DNA of 20,263 nucleotides, taken from an uncultured Tissierellia bacterium (lineage in GTDB: Bacteria; Bacillota; Clostridia; Tissierellales; Peptoniphilaceae). The stretch is from positions 1 through 20,263 of the forward strand of contig CALAJY010000042.1 of NCBI GenBank assembly GCA_937923265.1, read 5' to 3'. A program made the position numbers and the translations under genes. Positions 8,362 through 16,343 of this stretch are shown here, piece after piece. The first letter of the stretch is position 1; every line of letters begins with the position of its first letter. The notes beneath the pieces are model-generated. The model had not been told where the DNA came from and searched no databases. It was given only the letters and a program-made list of their open reading frames with translations.

Positions 8362-8831
8362 CCTTCTACCTCCCAGTCTTTTCGAATTTCTTCGGAACGA
8401 GGCCCGGTCGAAAGCCATTGGAGCCTTCGCTCCTCCCCTTCTCCCCGCTGAATCCGCAGGCGAAGAAGCCCCTTCGGCAGATAGGAAGGGGCTCGCTCCG
8501 CCCATTCGATCAGGGTAAACGCCTCTTCGGGATAAAAGAGGGTGTCCAAATCCAATTCTTCAATTTCCTCTTCCACCTCCAGCCGATACAGATCCAGGTG
8601 GTGAATCCTCTGTCCCTCTCTTCCCTGATAGCTGTGAACCAGGGAAAAGGTGGGAGAGGTGACCGCTTCCTTCACCCCCCATTCCTCGGCAATCCATTGA
8701 CTGAATTGGGTTTTTCCCGCACCCAAATCCCCTTCTAAAGATAAGACATCCCCGTCCTTTAAGAGACGGGCCAGGTCCCTTACCTTGCTCTCTGTTTCCT
8801 GTCGATTCCTACAATAGATCCAATGTCCCAT
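8358..8831 (-). CDS. tsaE: tRNA t6A biosynthesis ATPase TsaE
   Basis: A 157-residue P-loop ATPase that regulates or resets the TsaB-TsaD complex during t6A synthesis. Walker A GDLGAGKT is at residues 34-41, followed by SPTFSLVHSY, the HLDLYRL segment and the EW pair near the C-terminal half, all diagnostic for the family. An in-frame ATG lies seven codons upstream at 8852. I prefer 8831 because the protein then begins at the position usual for TsaE (MGHWIYCRNRQETES) and a purine-rich AAGGA lies just before it, although the spacing is short. Either start leaves the domain intact. It lies about 30 bp after the RibU-like gene and overlaps tsaB by 4 bp. Confidence 0.93.
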   Translation of the reverse strand: MGHWIYCRNRQETESKVRDLARLLKDGDVLSLEGDLGAGKTQFSQWIAEEWGVKEAVTSPTFSLVHSYQGREGQRIHHLDLYRLEVEEEIEELDLDTLFYPEEAFTLIEWAERAPSYLPKGLLRLRIQRGEGEERRLQWLSTGPRSEEIRKDWEVEG

Positions 8832-8860
8832 TCTTCCTTCTTTCCCACGCATTTCCCCGC

Positions 8861-9529
8861 TTATTCATGAAGAAGGGGGGAAACTCTCTTATACAAGAGG
8901 AAGGTGACCAAACACTCCAACGCTGCTTTTACCAAGTTAAACGGAACGATGGCAAAGAAAAGCATCGTCGGAAAGTCCTTCACCAAGGGGTTCATCTTCC
9001 CCACAGCTTGTGCCATCGTGTTCAGGTCCAGGCCACTGGCCTTGGCATAGGCGGGGAAAATAAAGAAGGCGTTGGAGCAGAGGGCAATGGCAGCCATAAA
9101 GAAGGATCCCATAACCATGGCAACAATGGCACCTCTTCTTGTCTTGTGTCTCTGGTAATAAACCGCAGCTACAACGACAAAAACCGTCCCAACGATAAAA
9201 TTAGACACCTCTCCGATTCCAAAGGTGGAACTGGTGAAGAGCTTCAAAAGGTTCTTAATCAGCTGAATCAGCATTCCCGCAACCGGTCCCAGGGCAAATC
9301 CGCCCAGAAGGCCCGGAACATCCCCAAAGTCCGCGGTCATAAATCCCGGTGCAAAGGGAAAGGGAAAGCGAAACACCTGCATGATCAAAAAACTGAGCGC
9401 GCCCAGCAGGGAGATCTTGACCAAATTCTTCGTTTGTCCCATCTGCTGAAACTGCTGACGAATTGTGCGATGATCCCGGTTCTTCTTCCATAGTTTTTCC
9501 CTAGTGCTTGTCTTTCTTTCCATCTTCAT
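8861..9529 (-). CDS. ribU: ECF transporter S component, RibU-like (riboflavin)
   Basis: A 222-residue membrane protein with about six hydrophobic segments. The motif FMTADFGDVPGLLGGFALGP followed by AGMLIQLIKNLLKL, and the ending PFNLVKAALECLVTFLLYKR, match the substrate-binding subunit of riboflavin-type energy-coupling-factor transporters as I recall them. Such S components bind the vitamin and share an EcfA/EcfT energising module, which is not encoded here. The start at 9529 has AAGGA six bases upstream; an alternative ATG two codons later is almost as good. About 30 basic and polar residues precede the first membrane helix, longer than in typical RibU. The gene begins inside the DUF2207-like gene (29 bp overlap). 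No FMN riboswitch is visible. Substrate is inferred from similarity. Confidence 0.78.
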   Translation of the reverse strand: MKMERKTSTREKLWKKNRDHRTIRQQFQQMGQTKNLVKISLLGALSFLIMQVFRFPFPFAPGFMTADFGDVPGLLGGFALGPVAGMLIQLIKNLLKLFTSSTFGIGEVSNFIVGTVFVVVAAVYYQRHKTRRGAIVAMVMGSFFMAAIALCSNAFFIFPAYAKASGLDLNTMAQAVGKMNPLVKDFPTMLFFAIVPFNLVKAALECLVTFLLYKRVSPLLHE

Positions 9530-11234
9530 CCTCTTTCCTTTTCGGAAACCAGAGCTCGCTGCTCTCCTCCGATAAAAATAATTGTATGAGTTCCTTTTGT
9601 GCCGAACCGATTCTCTCGGAAGGTCTCCAGTGTTCCAGTCGCTTCCGGTCCAGCTGCAGGATCAGGCCCCAAGCGTAATCGAGAATCTCCGCTTCTTGCA
9701 CGATATCGGAAGGGCGCCGATTCCACTCCTCCTTCTCGTCCCCATCCAGCTGATCTTCTTTTCGCTCTTTTCCCTCATAGCCGGGGGCTTTCAGCTTCTT
9801 CAAACGATCCTGCTCTCGCTGTGCCGCCTTTCGTAGGCTCACCGCCCCTGCGGAAGGGGAGAAAACCCCAACTGCCAGGAGGAAAAGAAATACGCCATCC
9901 GCCAAGACGGAGAGGAGGGCCGAAACGCTGGGAATCCAAAGGGTCATCCCGACCCCAAACAAAAATAAGACGATGCCTCCGAAAAGCAGCCGACGGCTCT
10001 TGGCCCGCATGCTTCCCAGTCCCAGCTTCTTTTTCTCCGCTTTCAGCTCTTCCCAACGGTTCTGAATAAAGGAAACCACTTCCCCGGGATTCTCTTCCTT
10101 CCAGCGTTTCCATTGTTGCAGGGAAGGGTGCGCAAGGTAGAGCTCCAAGAGTTTCTGCTCGTAGATCGGCATGGCCTCTCCCTGAGGACCAAACCGGGAC
10201 TTCTCTCCCGGTGCGAGCAAAAGGTCTCCCCCGGCCTGAGAGAGCTGTAGCCTGTTCTGTTGTAAAAACGCCAACATCTGTGCATGAAAGGTCTGGGCGG
10301 AAATCAAAGGGCTGAGCGTGGCAGAGACCAGCATGGGAGAAAACCGCTGAATCGATAACCGGTCCTTGACCAGCCGACGCTCCGCTCCGGCACGCACCAT
10401 GGCCAGATAGGCAAGAATTCCCAGGCAAACCGTTAAAATCCAACTGCCATTCTTCCAATACGGTTTCAAGCCCAGCTTCCGCTTTCGTGCCTGTAACAGT
10501 GCCTGGTCCTCCCGGTAGAAATGTTGCCCCGCTTCGGGAATGAAGTGATTGCCTTGGGGAACCGCCTGTAACGGCAAATAGAGATGGATGCCCACGGGAT
10601 CCTTCTCTTCCAGATTGCTTAGCCGCCAGCGGGTTTCCTCCTCCAGTTTTTGCATTTCAATCTGCTCTTCGGCTCCCTTACCAAGCGCAAGCCATTCTCC
10701 CGTCATTTGAGAAGCCGGGAGTACTTGCAACTGGAACTGCGAGACGGCAATATGTGCCTTTTCGGGAAAAATGGTGAGCGCCGAGCGCACAAAATCATCA
10801 TAGCGGGCAAGCCCCCGGGGCAATTCATAGCGAATGCGAAAAGACCGAGTGGTGTCTTTCTCATTCACGAAAAAGAGGGTGAGCCCCTCTTCCGTCTTTT
10901 TATAGCAGGCATCCAAGCTTTCAAAGGCTTTGGGATTCTCCTCGTAAATGAGATCTTTCCCATCCCGCTTTTCCACGATTTCCCATTCCTGTCCCTCTGC
11001 CTCTTCTTCCGCCGGTTTGGTCATGGGCAGTTGAATGCTGTGGATGTTGGCGGGCTGGGTCCAGGTCAAATCCATGGAGACGGTAATGTGGCCGTCCTTT
11101 TTTAAGCTCAGTTTCTCCTGCCAATTCTCTATCCACAGTGCTGCACCGGCATGGCCCGTCCCTGGGATCATGGTGAAGAGGAGAATTAGAGGCAAAAAAA
11201 GAAACCAAGCGAGAGCGCATTGGCGTTTTTTCAT
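9501..11234 (-). CDS. DUF2207-like membrane protein
   Basis: A 577-residue protein of unknown function. A signal peptide or anchor occupies residues 1-29. An extracytoplasmic domain of about 230 residues follows, with beta-rich segments such as SFRIRYELPRGLARYDDFVR. A membrane helix lies at about 264-281. A cytoplasmic stretch reads SPMLVSATLSPLISAQTFHA, then LAFLQQNRLQL, resembling the winged-helix-like portion of DUF2207 proteins. A helical hairpin in the membrane spans about 416-458, and a charged cytoplasmic tail ends in Lys/Asp/Glu repeats. The layout of outside domain, helix, inside domain, two helices and tail is that of DUF2207; recognition is by architecture and recalled pattern, not by search. 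The ATG at 11234 has AAGGA seven bases upstream. It is the first gene of the long minus-strand train. Confidence 0.72.
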   Translation of the reverse strand: MKKRQCALAWFLFLPLILLFTMIPGTGHAGAALWIENWQEKLSLKKDGHITVSMDLTWTQPANIHSIQLPMTKPAEEEAEGQEWEIVEKRDGKDLIYEENPKAFESLDACYKKTEEGLTLFFVNEKDTTRSFRIRYELPRGLARYDDFVRSALTIFPEKAHIAVSQFQLQVLPASQMTGEWLALGKGAEEQIEMQKLEEETRWRLSNLEEKDPVGIHLYLPLQAVPQGNHFIPEAGQHFYREDQALLQARKRKLGLKPYWKNGSWILTVCLGILAYLAMVRAGAERRLVKDRLSIQRFSPMLVSATLSPLISAQTFHAQMLAFLQQNRLQLSQAGGDLLLAPGEKSRFGPQGEAMPIYEQKLLELYLAHPSLQQWKRWKEENPGEVVSFIQNRWEELKAEKKKLGLGSMRAKSRRLLFGGIVLFLFGVGMTLWIPSVSALLSVLADGVFLFLLAVGVFSPSAGAVSLRKAAQREQDRLKKLKAPGYEGKERKEDQLDGDEKEEWNRRPSDIVQEAEILDYAWGLILQLDRKRLEHWRPSERIGSAQKELIQLFLSEESSELWFPKRKEDEDGKKDKH

Positions 11235-11378
11235 ACGAGTTCCTTCTATCTTTCCATTCTAAATAAATAAGCTCAGCAAGCCTATTTTATCAAATCCCAT
11301 GCATTTCCTCCAGCTTCCTTTTTATCAACCGATTCGATTGTGATAAACTTGGAAAGAATACTAGAAAAGGAGCATCCT
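11235..11378. promoter_or_regulatory. divergent intergenic region between DUF2207-like gene and murJ
   Basis: These 144 bp separate two divergently transcribed genes and must hold promoters for both. On the plus strand, TTTATC, 17 bases and TAAACT form a weak candidate before murJ. On the minus strand, TAAAAT and TAGAAT hexamers lie upstream of the DUF2207-like gene, but neither has a good -35 at 17 bases. The region is AT-richer than its flanks. I cannot choose between the candidates. A clear AAAAGGAG ribosome binding site lies at about 11366-11373, just before the murJ ATG. Confidence 0.4.
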
Positions 11379-12911
11379 ATGAGTACATTAGCTCTTCAAT
11401 TAATGATCATTACGGTCATTTCCAAATTTTCCGGTCTCATCCGTGAAGTCGTCTTCAGTGCGGTTTACGGAACGAATATGGCCAAAGATATCTACGTGAT
11501 GGGAGAAAGCATCACCGCCATTGCCTTTAGTTTTCTTTTTATGTCCCTGCAGTCCAGCTTCATCCCGATTTACAACAATGTTTTGCATAAGGGGGGGCGA
11601 AAAAAGGCGGATCTCTTCACCTCGAACATGACCAATTTTATCCTAGTCATCGCTACGGTGGTTATCGCCTTCTGTTTTATCTTTATGGACCCCATTGTGC
11701 ATCTGGTGGCGCCCGGTTTTGAAGGAGAAACCTTCCGGGGAGCGGTGATGTACACCCGAATCATCCTCTTTACCATCTATTTCAAGGCCCTGAGTGCGTG
11801 TACCATCGGCTACCTGAACATCTATGATAATTTCACGGTGCCCGCCACCTCCGGAATCTTGATGAACGTGGGACTCATCATCAGTGCGGTCATCGCCGCC
11901 AAGACACAGTCTCTCCTGGTCCTGGCCGCGGGCTATACGATCACGCAGGGAGCGAAGTTTATCTTCTTCCCCGGTGCCCTTCGCAGGGCGGGTTACCACT
12001 ATCGCCCCTACATGAATGCCCATGATCCTTTTCTGCGGGAAGCGTTGAAGATCGCAATCCCCTTGATGTTCAGCATCCTGGTCAATGATATCTCGGTGAT
12101 TATCGACAAGTCGCTGGCAAGCATGATCGCCGATGAGGGTGGCATCGCCGCGATGGACTATGCCTCCAAGCTCTTTGACTTTGCCTGCGGCATCGTCATC
12201 GTTTCCATTGTAACGGCAACCTATCCGCGGATGAGTCGTTTTGGCCAACGGAAGGAGATGAAGTCCCTGAAACGACTCACCTCCTCTTCCATCGTATCGG
12301 GACTCGCTCTCGTTGTTCCGGCAACGGTGCTTCTGATGCAATTTGCCGGTCCCATCGTCCGGCTTTTCTACCAGCGTGGACGATTCACGGCCCAGTCCAC
12401 CCTGATTACCTCCGGCGCCCTTTTCTGGTACGCCCCGGGACTCATTGCCATGATGTTCTCCCAGATGAACGAACGACTCTTTTATTCCATTTCGGATTCC
12501 AAAACGCCGCTGCTCGTTGGGGTTGCCCAGGTGGCTGTGGATGTCATCTTCAATTTCATCCTCTCCGCTTTCTTTGGCCTGAATGGTCTCGCCGCCTCGA
12601 CCGCCCTGGGAAACATTGTGGGAGCCATCCTCATCACCTACCTGGCGCATCGAAAGATCGGAAAGCTGGGCTACCGATCGATTCTCATCAGCTTTGGGAA
12701 GCTCTTTCTCCTTTCCGGGCTCATGAGTCTCACCGCCGCCGGGCTCTACCGGATCCTGGCCTTCCTGCCGCAAAGCCTCCGACTCATTCTCACGGTGGTC
12801 TTGGCCCTTCTCCTCTATCTCTTCCTGGTCGCCCTGGCAAAGATTCCGGAGATTCGGCGCTTTATCAACCAGCTCTATCATTCCCACCGGAAAAAACATG
12901 CCCGGAACTAG
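11379..12911 (+). CDS. murJ: MurJ/MviN-family lipid flippase
   Basis: A 510-residue polytopic membrane protein of the MOP superfamily with about 13-14 hydrophobic helices. Family landmarks are SKFSGLIREVVFSAVYGT near the N-terminus (conserved Arg22), AKDIYV with Asp35, SSFIPIYN, and IVRLFYQRGRFTAQST in the second half. MurJ moves lipid II across the membrane for peptidoglycan synthesis. A GTG lies 13 codons upstream at 11340, but AAAAGGAG at good spacing selects the ATG at 11379. The segment matching the E. coli NLLRRIFAEGAFS loop reads AIAFSFLFMSLQS and lacks its arginines, so this is a divergent member, and a related role in exporting another lipid-linked glycan is possible. It is a single-gene plus-strand unit ended by a strong terminator. 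Confidence 0.82.
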   Translation: MSTLALQLMIITVISKFSGLIREVVFSAVYGTNMAKDIYVMGESITAIAFSFLFMSLQSSFIPIYNNVLHKGGRKKADLFTSNMTNFILVIATVVIAFCFIFMDPIVHLVAPGFEGETFRGAVMYTRIILFTIYFKALSACTIGYLNIYDNFTVPATSGILMNVGLIISAVIAAKTQSLLVLAAGYTITQGAKFIFFPGALRRAGYHYRPYMNAHDPFLREALKIAIPLMFSILVNDISVIIDKSLASMIADEGGIAAMDYASKLFDFACGIVIVSIVTATYPRMSRFGQRKEMKSLKRLTSSSIVSGLALVVPATVLLMQFAGPIVRLFYQRGRFTAQSTLITSGALFWYAPGLIAMMFSQMNERLFYSISDSKTPLLVGVAQVAVDVIFNFILSAFFGLNGLAASTALGNIVGAILITYLAHRKIGKLGYRSILISFGKLFLLSGLMSLTAAGLYRILAFLPQSLRLILTVVLALLLYLFLVALAKIPEIRRFINQLYHSHRKKHARN

Positions 12912-12916
12912 TCCCC

Positions 12917-12956
12917 AAAAAAGAGGGGAGCGACATCGGTCGCTCCCCTCTTTTTT
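12917..12956. terminator. bidirectional intrinsic terminator between murJ and cytX
   Basis: A 13-bp perfect stem (12922-12934 with 12939-12951; core GAGGGGAGCGAC) around an ATCG loop is followed by seven T on the plus strand and preceded by six A, which gives a U-tract on the minus strand. It sits 10 bp after the murJ stop and about 17 bp after the cytX stop, so it can end both convergent transcripts. Confidence 0.95.
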
Positions 12957-12973
12957 TGCAGTCTTTCCTAAAA

Positions 12974-14170
12974 TCAGCCATCCCCGATCGGTCTTCTATT
13001 CTCGGGTTCACGCCTTCCTCCCCATCGATTCCAGAGGACCGTGAGCAGGACCGTCAGCAAAATGGCCGGCAAGGTGCTTCCCAGACCAAAATCCAGGGTC
13101 ATGAAAAATCGGTAGCACAGAAAACCGAGTAACCAGAGGAGGAGATGGGCCGGCGAAAGTGCCCTGTCCTCCTTCTTCGGTCCCTGAAAATAAAACTCTG
13201 CGATTTGCACCCCCATCATAGGGGCGAAGACCGACCCAATGAGATACAAAAAATCCGTGATGTCATCCATCGGCAGACAGATGGCACCCACGGTACCGAG
13301 GGCGGTGATCCCGATGGCAACCAGCTTGCCCTTGGGCTGCGGAAACAGGGACTCCCAGGAAATCCCTGCGGAATAGGCATCCAGGAAGGTGGTGGTCACC
13401 GTAGAGAGTATGATGATGACCAAGCCCAAAATGCCCGGTCCCAGCTTCCCCATGATTTGGGAGATATCGCTGGTACCCGTCAGCAGGGCGGCTCCCAGGC
13501 CGATAAAATACATCCAACAGGAGATCAGGCCATAGACGAGACTGCTCACCAGGGAGGCTTTTTTCGGATCTCGGGCCTCCCTCGTGTAGTCACTGATGAG
13601 GGGGAGCCAGGAAAGCGGCATCGCCACCGAAAGCTCCACCGCCGCGCCAAAGCTCATGGGATCCGCTTTCCCGGGGACGGGGGAATTGCCTTGGAAGATG
13701 GAAAAGCAGAGCAACACGCTCAAAAGGAGAAGGGCCGCCATGGAGATGCGGTTAATCTTGCCGAGATTGGTGATGCCCAGCAAAATCCACAGAACAATCA
13801 GGCTACCGATCAATAGACACCAAATCCAATGTCCCCCCGAGAAAATACCATCGGCTGCCAGGGCCCCGTCGTAAATCATGATGCCCGTCCAGCCGAGAAG
13901 CTGGAGGACATTGAGCAGGGAGAAAAAGAGGCCCCCCATCTTTCCAAAGCTGATCTTTGTCGACTCCATGGCAGACCGTCTTCGGCTCCCTCCGATCACC
14001 CCCGCGAGAACCAAAAGGCCACACCCGATCAGGTGACCCAGGAGGATGGCAAGAACCCCCTTTTTGAAGCCTAGGGGGGCAAGATAACAACCCGTCATGA
14101 TCTCGGCAATGGAAACCCCCGCTCCAAACCAGATAAGACCATTTTCAAAGAGAGAGGTCTGCTTCGTCAT
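12974..14170 (-). CDS. cytX: hydroxymethylpyrimidine transporter CytX (NCS1 family)
   Basis: A 398-residue integral membrane protein with about 12 hydrophobic helices. It begins MTKQTSLFENGLIWFGAGVS and continues IAEIMTGCYLAPLGFKKG, the nucleobase:cation symporter-1 opening seen in the thiamine-linked CytX group. PLSWLPLISDYTREARDP in the middle is also typical. CytX is the predicted importer of hydroxymethylpyrimidine (HMP) for thiamine salvage, based on its repeated occurrence under TPP riboswitches. The ATG at 14170 is preceded by AAGGAGGG inside the end of thiD, giving a 26-bp overlap; a start 14 codons further up at 14212 lacks such support. It is the last gene of the operon and is followed by the bidirectional terminator. 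Its substrate would feed ThiD. Confidence 0.9.
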   Translation of the reverse strand: MTKQTSLFENGLIWFGAGVSIAEIMTGCYLAPLGFKKGVLAILLGHLIGCGLLVLAGVIGGSRRRSAMESTKISFGKMGGLFFSLLNVLQLLGWTGIMIYDGALAADGIFSGGHWIWCLLIGSLIVLWILLGITNLGKINRISMAALLLLSVLLCFSIFQGNSPVPGKADPMSFGAAVELSVAMPLSWLPLISDYTREARDPKKASLVSSLVYGLISCWMYFIGLGAALLTGTSDISQIMGKLGPGILGLVIIILSTVTTTFLDAYSAGISWESLFPQPKGKLVAIGITALGTVGAICLPMDDITDFLYLIGSVFAPMMGVQIAEFYFQGPKKEDRALSPAHLLLWLLGFLCYRFFMTLDFGLGSTLPAILLTVLLTVLWNRWGGRREPENRRPIGDG

Positions 14171-14975
14171 CGACACCCTCCTTGCTAAAGGCATTGTCCA
14201 TAGCAAATCCATGATCCATGGGACCCGAGCCTTTTCCCAAGTTCAACATTGCGCCCAAGGCCCCGGAGATATAGGATTTTGCACGGTCTACGGCCTCTTT
14301 CAGACCATAGCCCTTGGCTAAATTGGAGGCGATTGCCGAGGAAAGGGTGCAGCCCGTTCCGTGAGTATTGGGATTGGCAATCCGCTTGCCGGAAATCCAA
14401 AAACCATCCTCCTCGGTGGCCAGGTAATCATTGGCATCATTGACCGCATGCCCCCCTTTGAGGAGAACACTGCAGCCGTAGGTCGCTTGAATTTCCCGTC
14501 CCGCCTGCTCCATGTCCCGGGAGTCGTGAATCGCGTGCCCCCAAAGAATTTCCGCTTCCGGAATATTGGGAGTAATGAGTTCCGCCAGGGGAAAAAGCCT
14601 CTCTTTCAGGCTTTCAACCGCCTCCTCCTGGATGAGTCGGGCCCCGCTTGTCGCCACCATGACGGGATCTACCACAACATGTTTGGCCCGGTATCGGATG
14701 AGCTTCTCCCCTATCACGGCGATGAGATTCCGATCCGAAACCATGCCAATCTTTACGGCATCCGGATAAATATCCGTAAAGACACTATCTAACTCCTCCC
14801 CCAAAAAATGAGGGGTCACTTCCATAATGTCAAAGACGCCGGTGGTATTCTGCGCAGTCAAAGCGGTGATGGCAGACATGGCAAACACACCGTTTGCCAA
14901 CATCGTCTTCAAATCTGCTTGAATTCCGGCGCCTCCGCTGGAATCACTTCCGGCGATTGTTAATGCAGTTTTCAT
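14145..14975 (-). CDS. thiD: hydroxymethylpyrimidine/phosphomethylpyrimidine kinase ThiD
   Basis: A 276-residue ribokinase-fold enzyme that phosphorylates HMP to HMP-P and then to HMP-PP, the pyrimidine donor for ThiE. Residues 9-24 read GSDSSGGAGIQADLKT, the substrate loop. VVDPVMVATSG (101-111) and NTHGTGCTLSSAIA (203-216) form the anion hole and catalytic aspartate/cysteine region. The ATG at 14975 follows AAAGGAAG at good spacing; the longer frame to 14996 would include this ribosome binding site. About 70 bp separate it from the upstream HAD gene, the largest gap in the operon, without a clear terminator or promoter. CytX overlaps its 3' end. The length fits a stand-alone ThiD, with no ThiE fusion. 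Confidence 0.96.
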   Translation of the reverse strand: MKTALTIAGSDSSGGAGIQADLKTMLANGVFAMSAITALTAQNTTGVFDIMEVTPHFLGEELDSVFTDIYPDAVKIGMVSDRNLIAVIGEKLIRYRAKHVVVDPVMVATSGARLIQEEAVESLKERLFPLAELITPNIPEAEILWGHAIHDSRDMEQAGREIQATYGCSVLLKGGHAVNDANDYLATEEDGFWISGKRIANPNTHGTGCTLSSAIASNLAKGYGLKEAVDRAKSYISGALGAMLNLGKGSGPMDHGFAMDNAFSKEGVDDEADLSL

Positions 14976-15045
14976 GAAACTTCCTTTCTCACGCATTAAT
15001 TTTATGTTTCGACCGCAGGTGGTGCCCCCGAGCGGCCGAACGGCT

Positions 15046-15705
15046 TCATCCTAACTTGCCTTCTTGTAAATCCCGGAGAAGGCCACAGGGATCATGGTAA
15101 TAGCCATCCGCCATGGTCTGAATCTCCCTTTCCTCCTTTCCGGTTGAGCAATCTTCCATCGCCGCCACCGGGCAGCCCGCCCTTTTCGCCGCCCGAATCG
15201 CGTACAGAGCATCCTCTACCACCAAACAATTCTCGCTCTTCACCCCGAGCTCCCCGGCAAGCTTGCAGAAGAAAATCGGCTCCTGTTTTCCTAAGCCCAC
15301 ATCCTTGGCCGTCAACAGCAATTCCCGTCCGGGAAGTTGAAGGCGTCGGAAGGCGGCCTCCAGTTCTTCCCGGCTTGAGGTGGAGGCAAGCACGAAGGGA
15401 ATCCCTTGCTTCTGAAAAAAACGAAGCAGGTCTTTGGCACCCCGTTTTTCCTTCACCTCATGGCAATAGAAATCATGGAGGAGACCTTTAATTCCCCGGA
15501 TAATCGCATCCTCCCCCTCAGCGAGCCCATAGTGGACCCTCAGATAGTGGGAGGACTGGTCGAGGGTCATGGGATAGAGAACCCGGTCGAGGTCCTCTTT
15601 GGCTTGCTTGCCCCGTGTTTGCAGGTATCTTCGTCCCAGGTCCTTCCAAATGCCCATGGAGTCCAAGAGGACTCCATCCACATCCACAATGGCGGCTTGA
15701 ATCAT
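15046..15705 (-). CDS. HAD-superfamily phosphatase in the thiamine operon
   Basis: A 219-residue haloacid-dehalogenase hydrolase. Motif I DVDGVLLDS carries the nucleophile Asp8 and acid/base Asp10; motif II is ASTSS near 107; the lysine and following segment read GLGKQEPIF near 137; motif IV is VVEDALYAI near 162. The helical insert after motif I is a type-1 cap, as in beta-phosphoglucomutase-like phosphatases. The ATG at 15705 overlaps the thiE stop (ATGA). From context I infer a thiamine-related substrate, most plausibly thiamine monophosphate made by ThiE, since HAD enzymes are known to supply that phosphatase step in some bacteria and plants. HMP-P or general housekeeping phosphatase activity are alternatives. 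The fold is certain; the substrate is not. Confidence 0.85.
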   Translation of the reverse strand: MIQAAIVDVDGVLLDSMGIWKDLGRRYLQTRGKQAKEDLDRVLYPMTLDQSSHYLRVHYGLAEGEDAIIRGIKGLLHDFYCHEVKEKRGAKDLLRFFQKQGIPFVLASTSSREELEAAFRRLQLPGRELLLTAKDVGLGKQEPIFFCKLAGELGVKSENCLVVEDALYAIRAAKRAGCPVAAMEDCSTGKEEREIQTMADGYYHDPCGLLRDLQEGKLG

Positions 15706-16343
15706 GCCAAGACCTCGTCTCTCACGCACTTTTTCAATTCGCGAGCCGCTTGTTCCGGGTCCTCTTGAGCGAAGAGGGCACTGATTACGGCTATGCCGGC
15801 AATGCCGGTTCCCTTCAGTGTCGCCACGTTCTCCCGAGAGATCCCCCCGATGGCCACAACGGGAATGGAAACCTGCCGGCAGATTTCCTGCAGGGTTTCC
15901 GGGGAGACGGCAGCCGCATCCTTCTTGGATGGGGTCGGAAAGACGGCGCCAACGCCGAGGTAATCCGCCCCCGCCTTTTCCGCAGCCAAGGCCTCCTGAA
16001 CCGTCTCCGCCGATACGCCGAGGAGCTTCCCGTCCCCGATTTCCCGGCGAGCATGCTCCGCCTCCATGTCGGATTGCCCCACATGAACCCCATCGGCATC
16101 CAGTTCCTTGGCAAGGGCAACGTTATCGTTGATCAGAAAGGGAATCCGATGGCGGCGACAGAGTTCCTGAATTTCCAAGGCTTCACGGCGGAAAGACCCG
16201 GGATCCAGGTCTTTTTCACGAAGTTGGATCATCGTAGCCCCTCCCCGGATCACCTGCTCCACCGCCTCCTTCAGGGTTCGATGCCGTAACCAATGCCGAT
16301 CGGTAATGGCATAGAGACAAAGGGCAGCTTTTAAATCCCTCAT
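15702..16343 (-). CDS. thiE: thiamine-phosphate synthase ThiE
   Basis: A 213-residue TIM-barrel enzyme that joins HMP-PP and thiazole phosphate into thiamine monophosphate. It shows YAITDRHWL (11-19), GATMIQLREKD (35-45), LINDNVALA (70-78) with the metal and diphosphate ligands, DGVHVGQSD (84-92), the FPTPSKKDA loop (135-143) and AIGGIS (164-169). The frame is open 51 codons further upstream, but MRDLKAALCLYAITD is the normal beginning. The ATG at 16343 overlaps the thiM stop by 4 bp and has GAGGAGG eight bases upstream. ThiM upstream and the HAD phosphatase downstream supply its substrate and may process its product. Confidence 0.96.
   Translation of the reverse strand: MRDLKAALCLYAITDRHWLRHRTLKEAVEQVIRGGATMIQLREKDLDPGSFRREALEIQELCRRHRIPFLINDNVALAKELDADGVHVGQSDMEAEHARREIGDGKLLGVSAETVQEALAAEKAGADYLGVGAVFPTPSKKDAAAVSPETLQEICRQVSIPVVAIGGISRENVATLKGTGIAGIAVISALFAQEDPEQAARELKKCVRDEVLA

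Noticed and set aside
8362..8505. 48-codon N-terminal extension of tsaB
   Set aside because: It overlaps tsaE, lacks similarity to TsaB and is replaced by an ATGA-coupled start with a good GGGAGG site.
11643..12899. A 418-codon open frame on the minus strand opposite murJ
   Set aside because: It is fully antisense to murJ, has low-complexity polar composition rich in Gly, Asp, Glu and His, and shows no family motif. It is a shadow of codon bias in a clear membrane-protein gene.
14976..15045. Possible promoter or hairpin in the 70-bp gap between the HAD gene and thiD
   Set aside because: A TAAAAT hexamer is present on the minus strand but no acceptable -35 lies near it, and the GC-rich repeats there have no U-tract.
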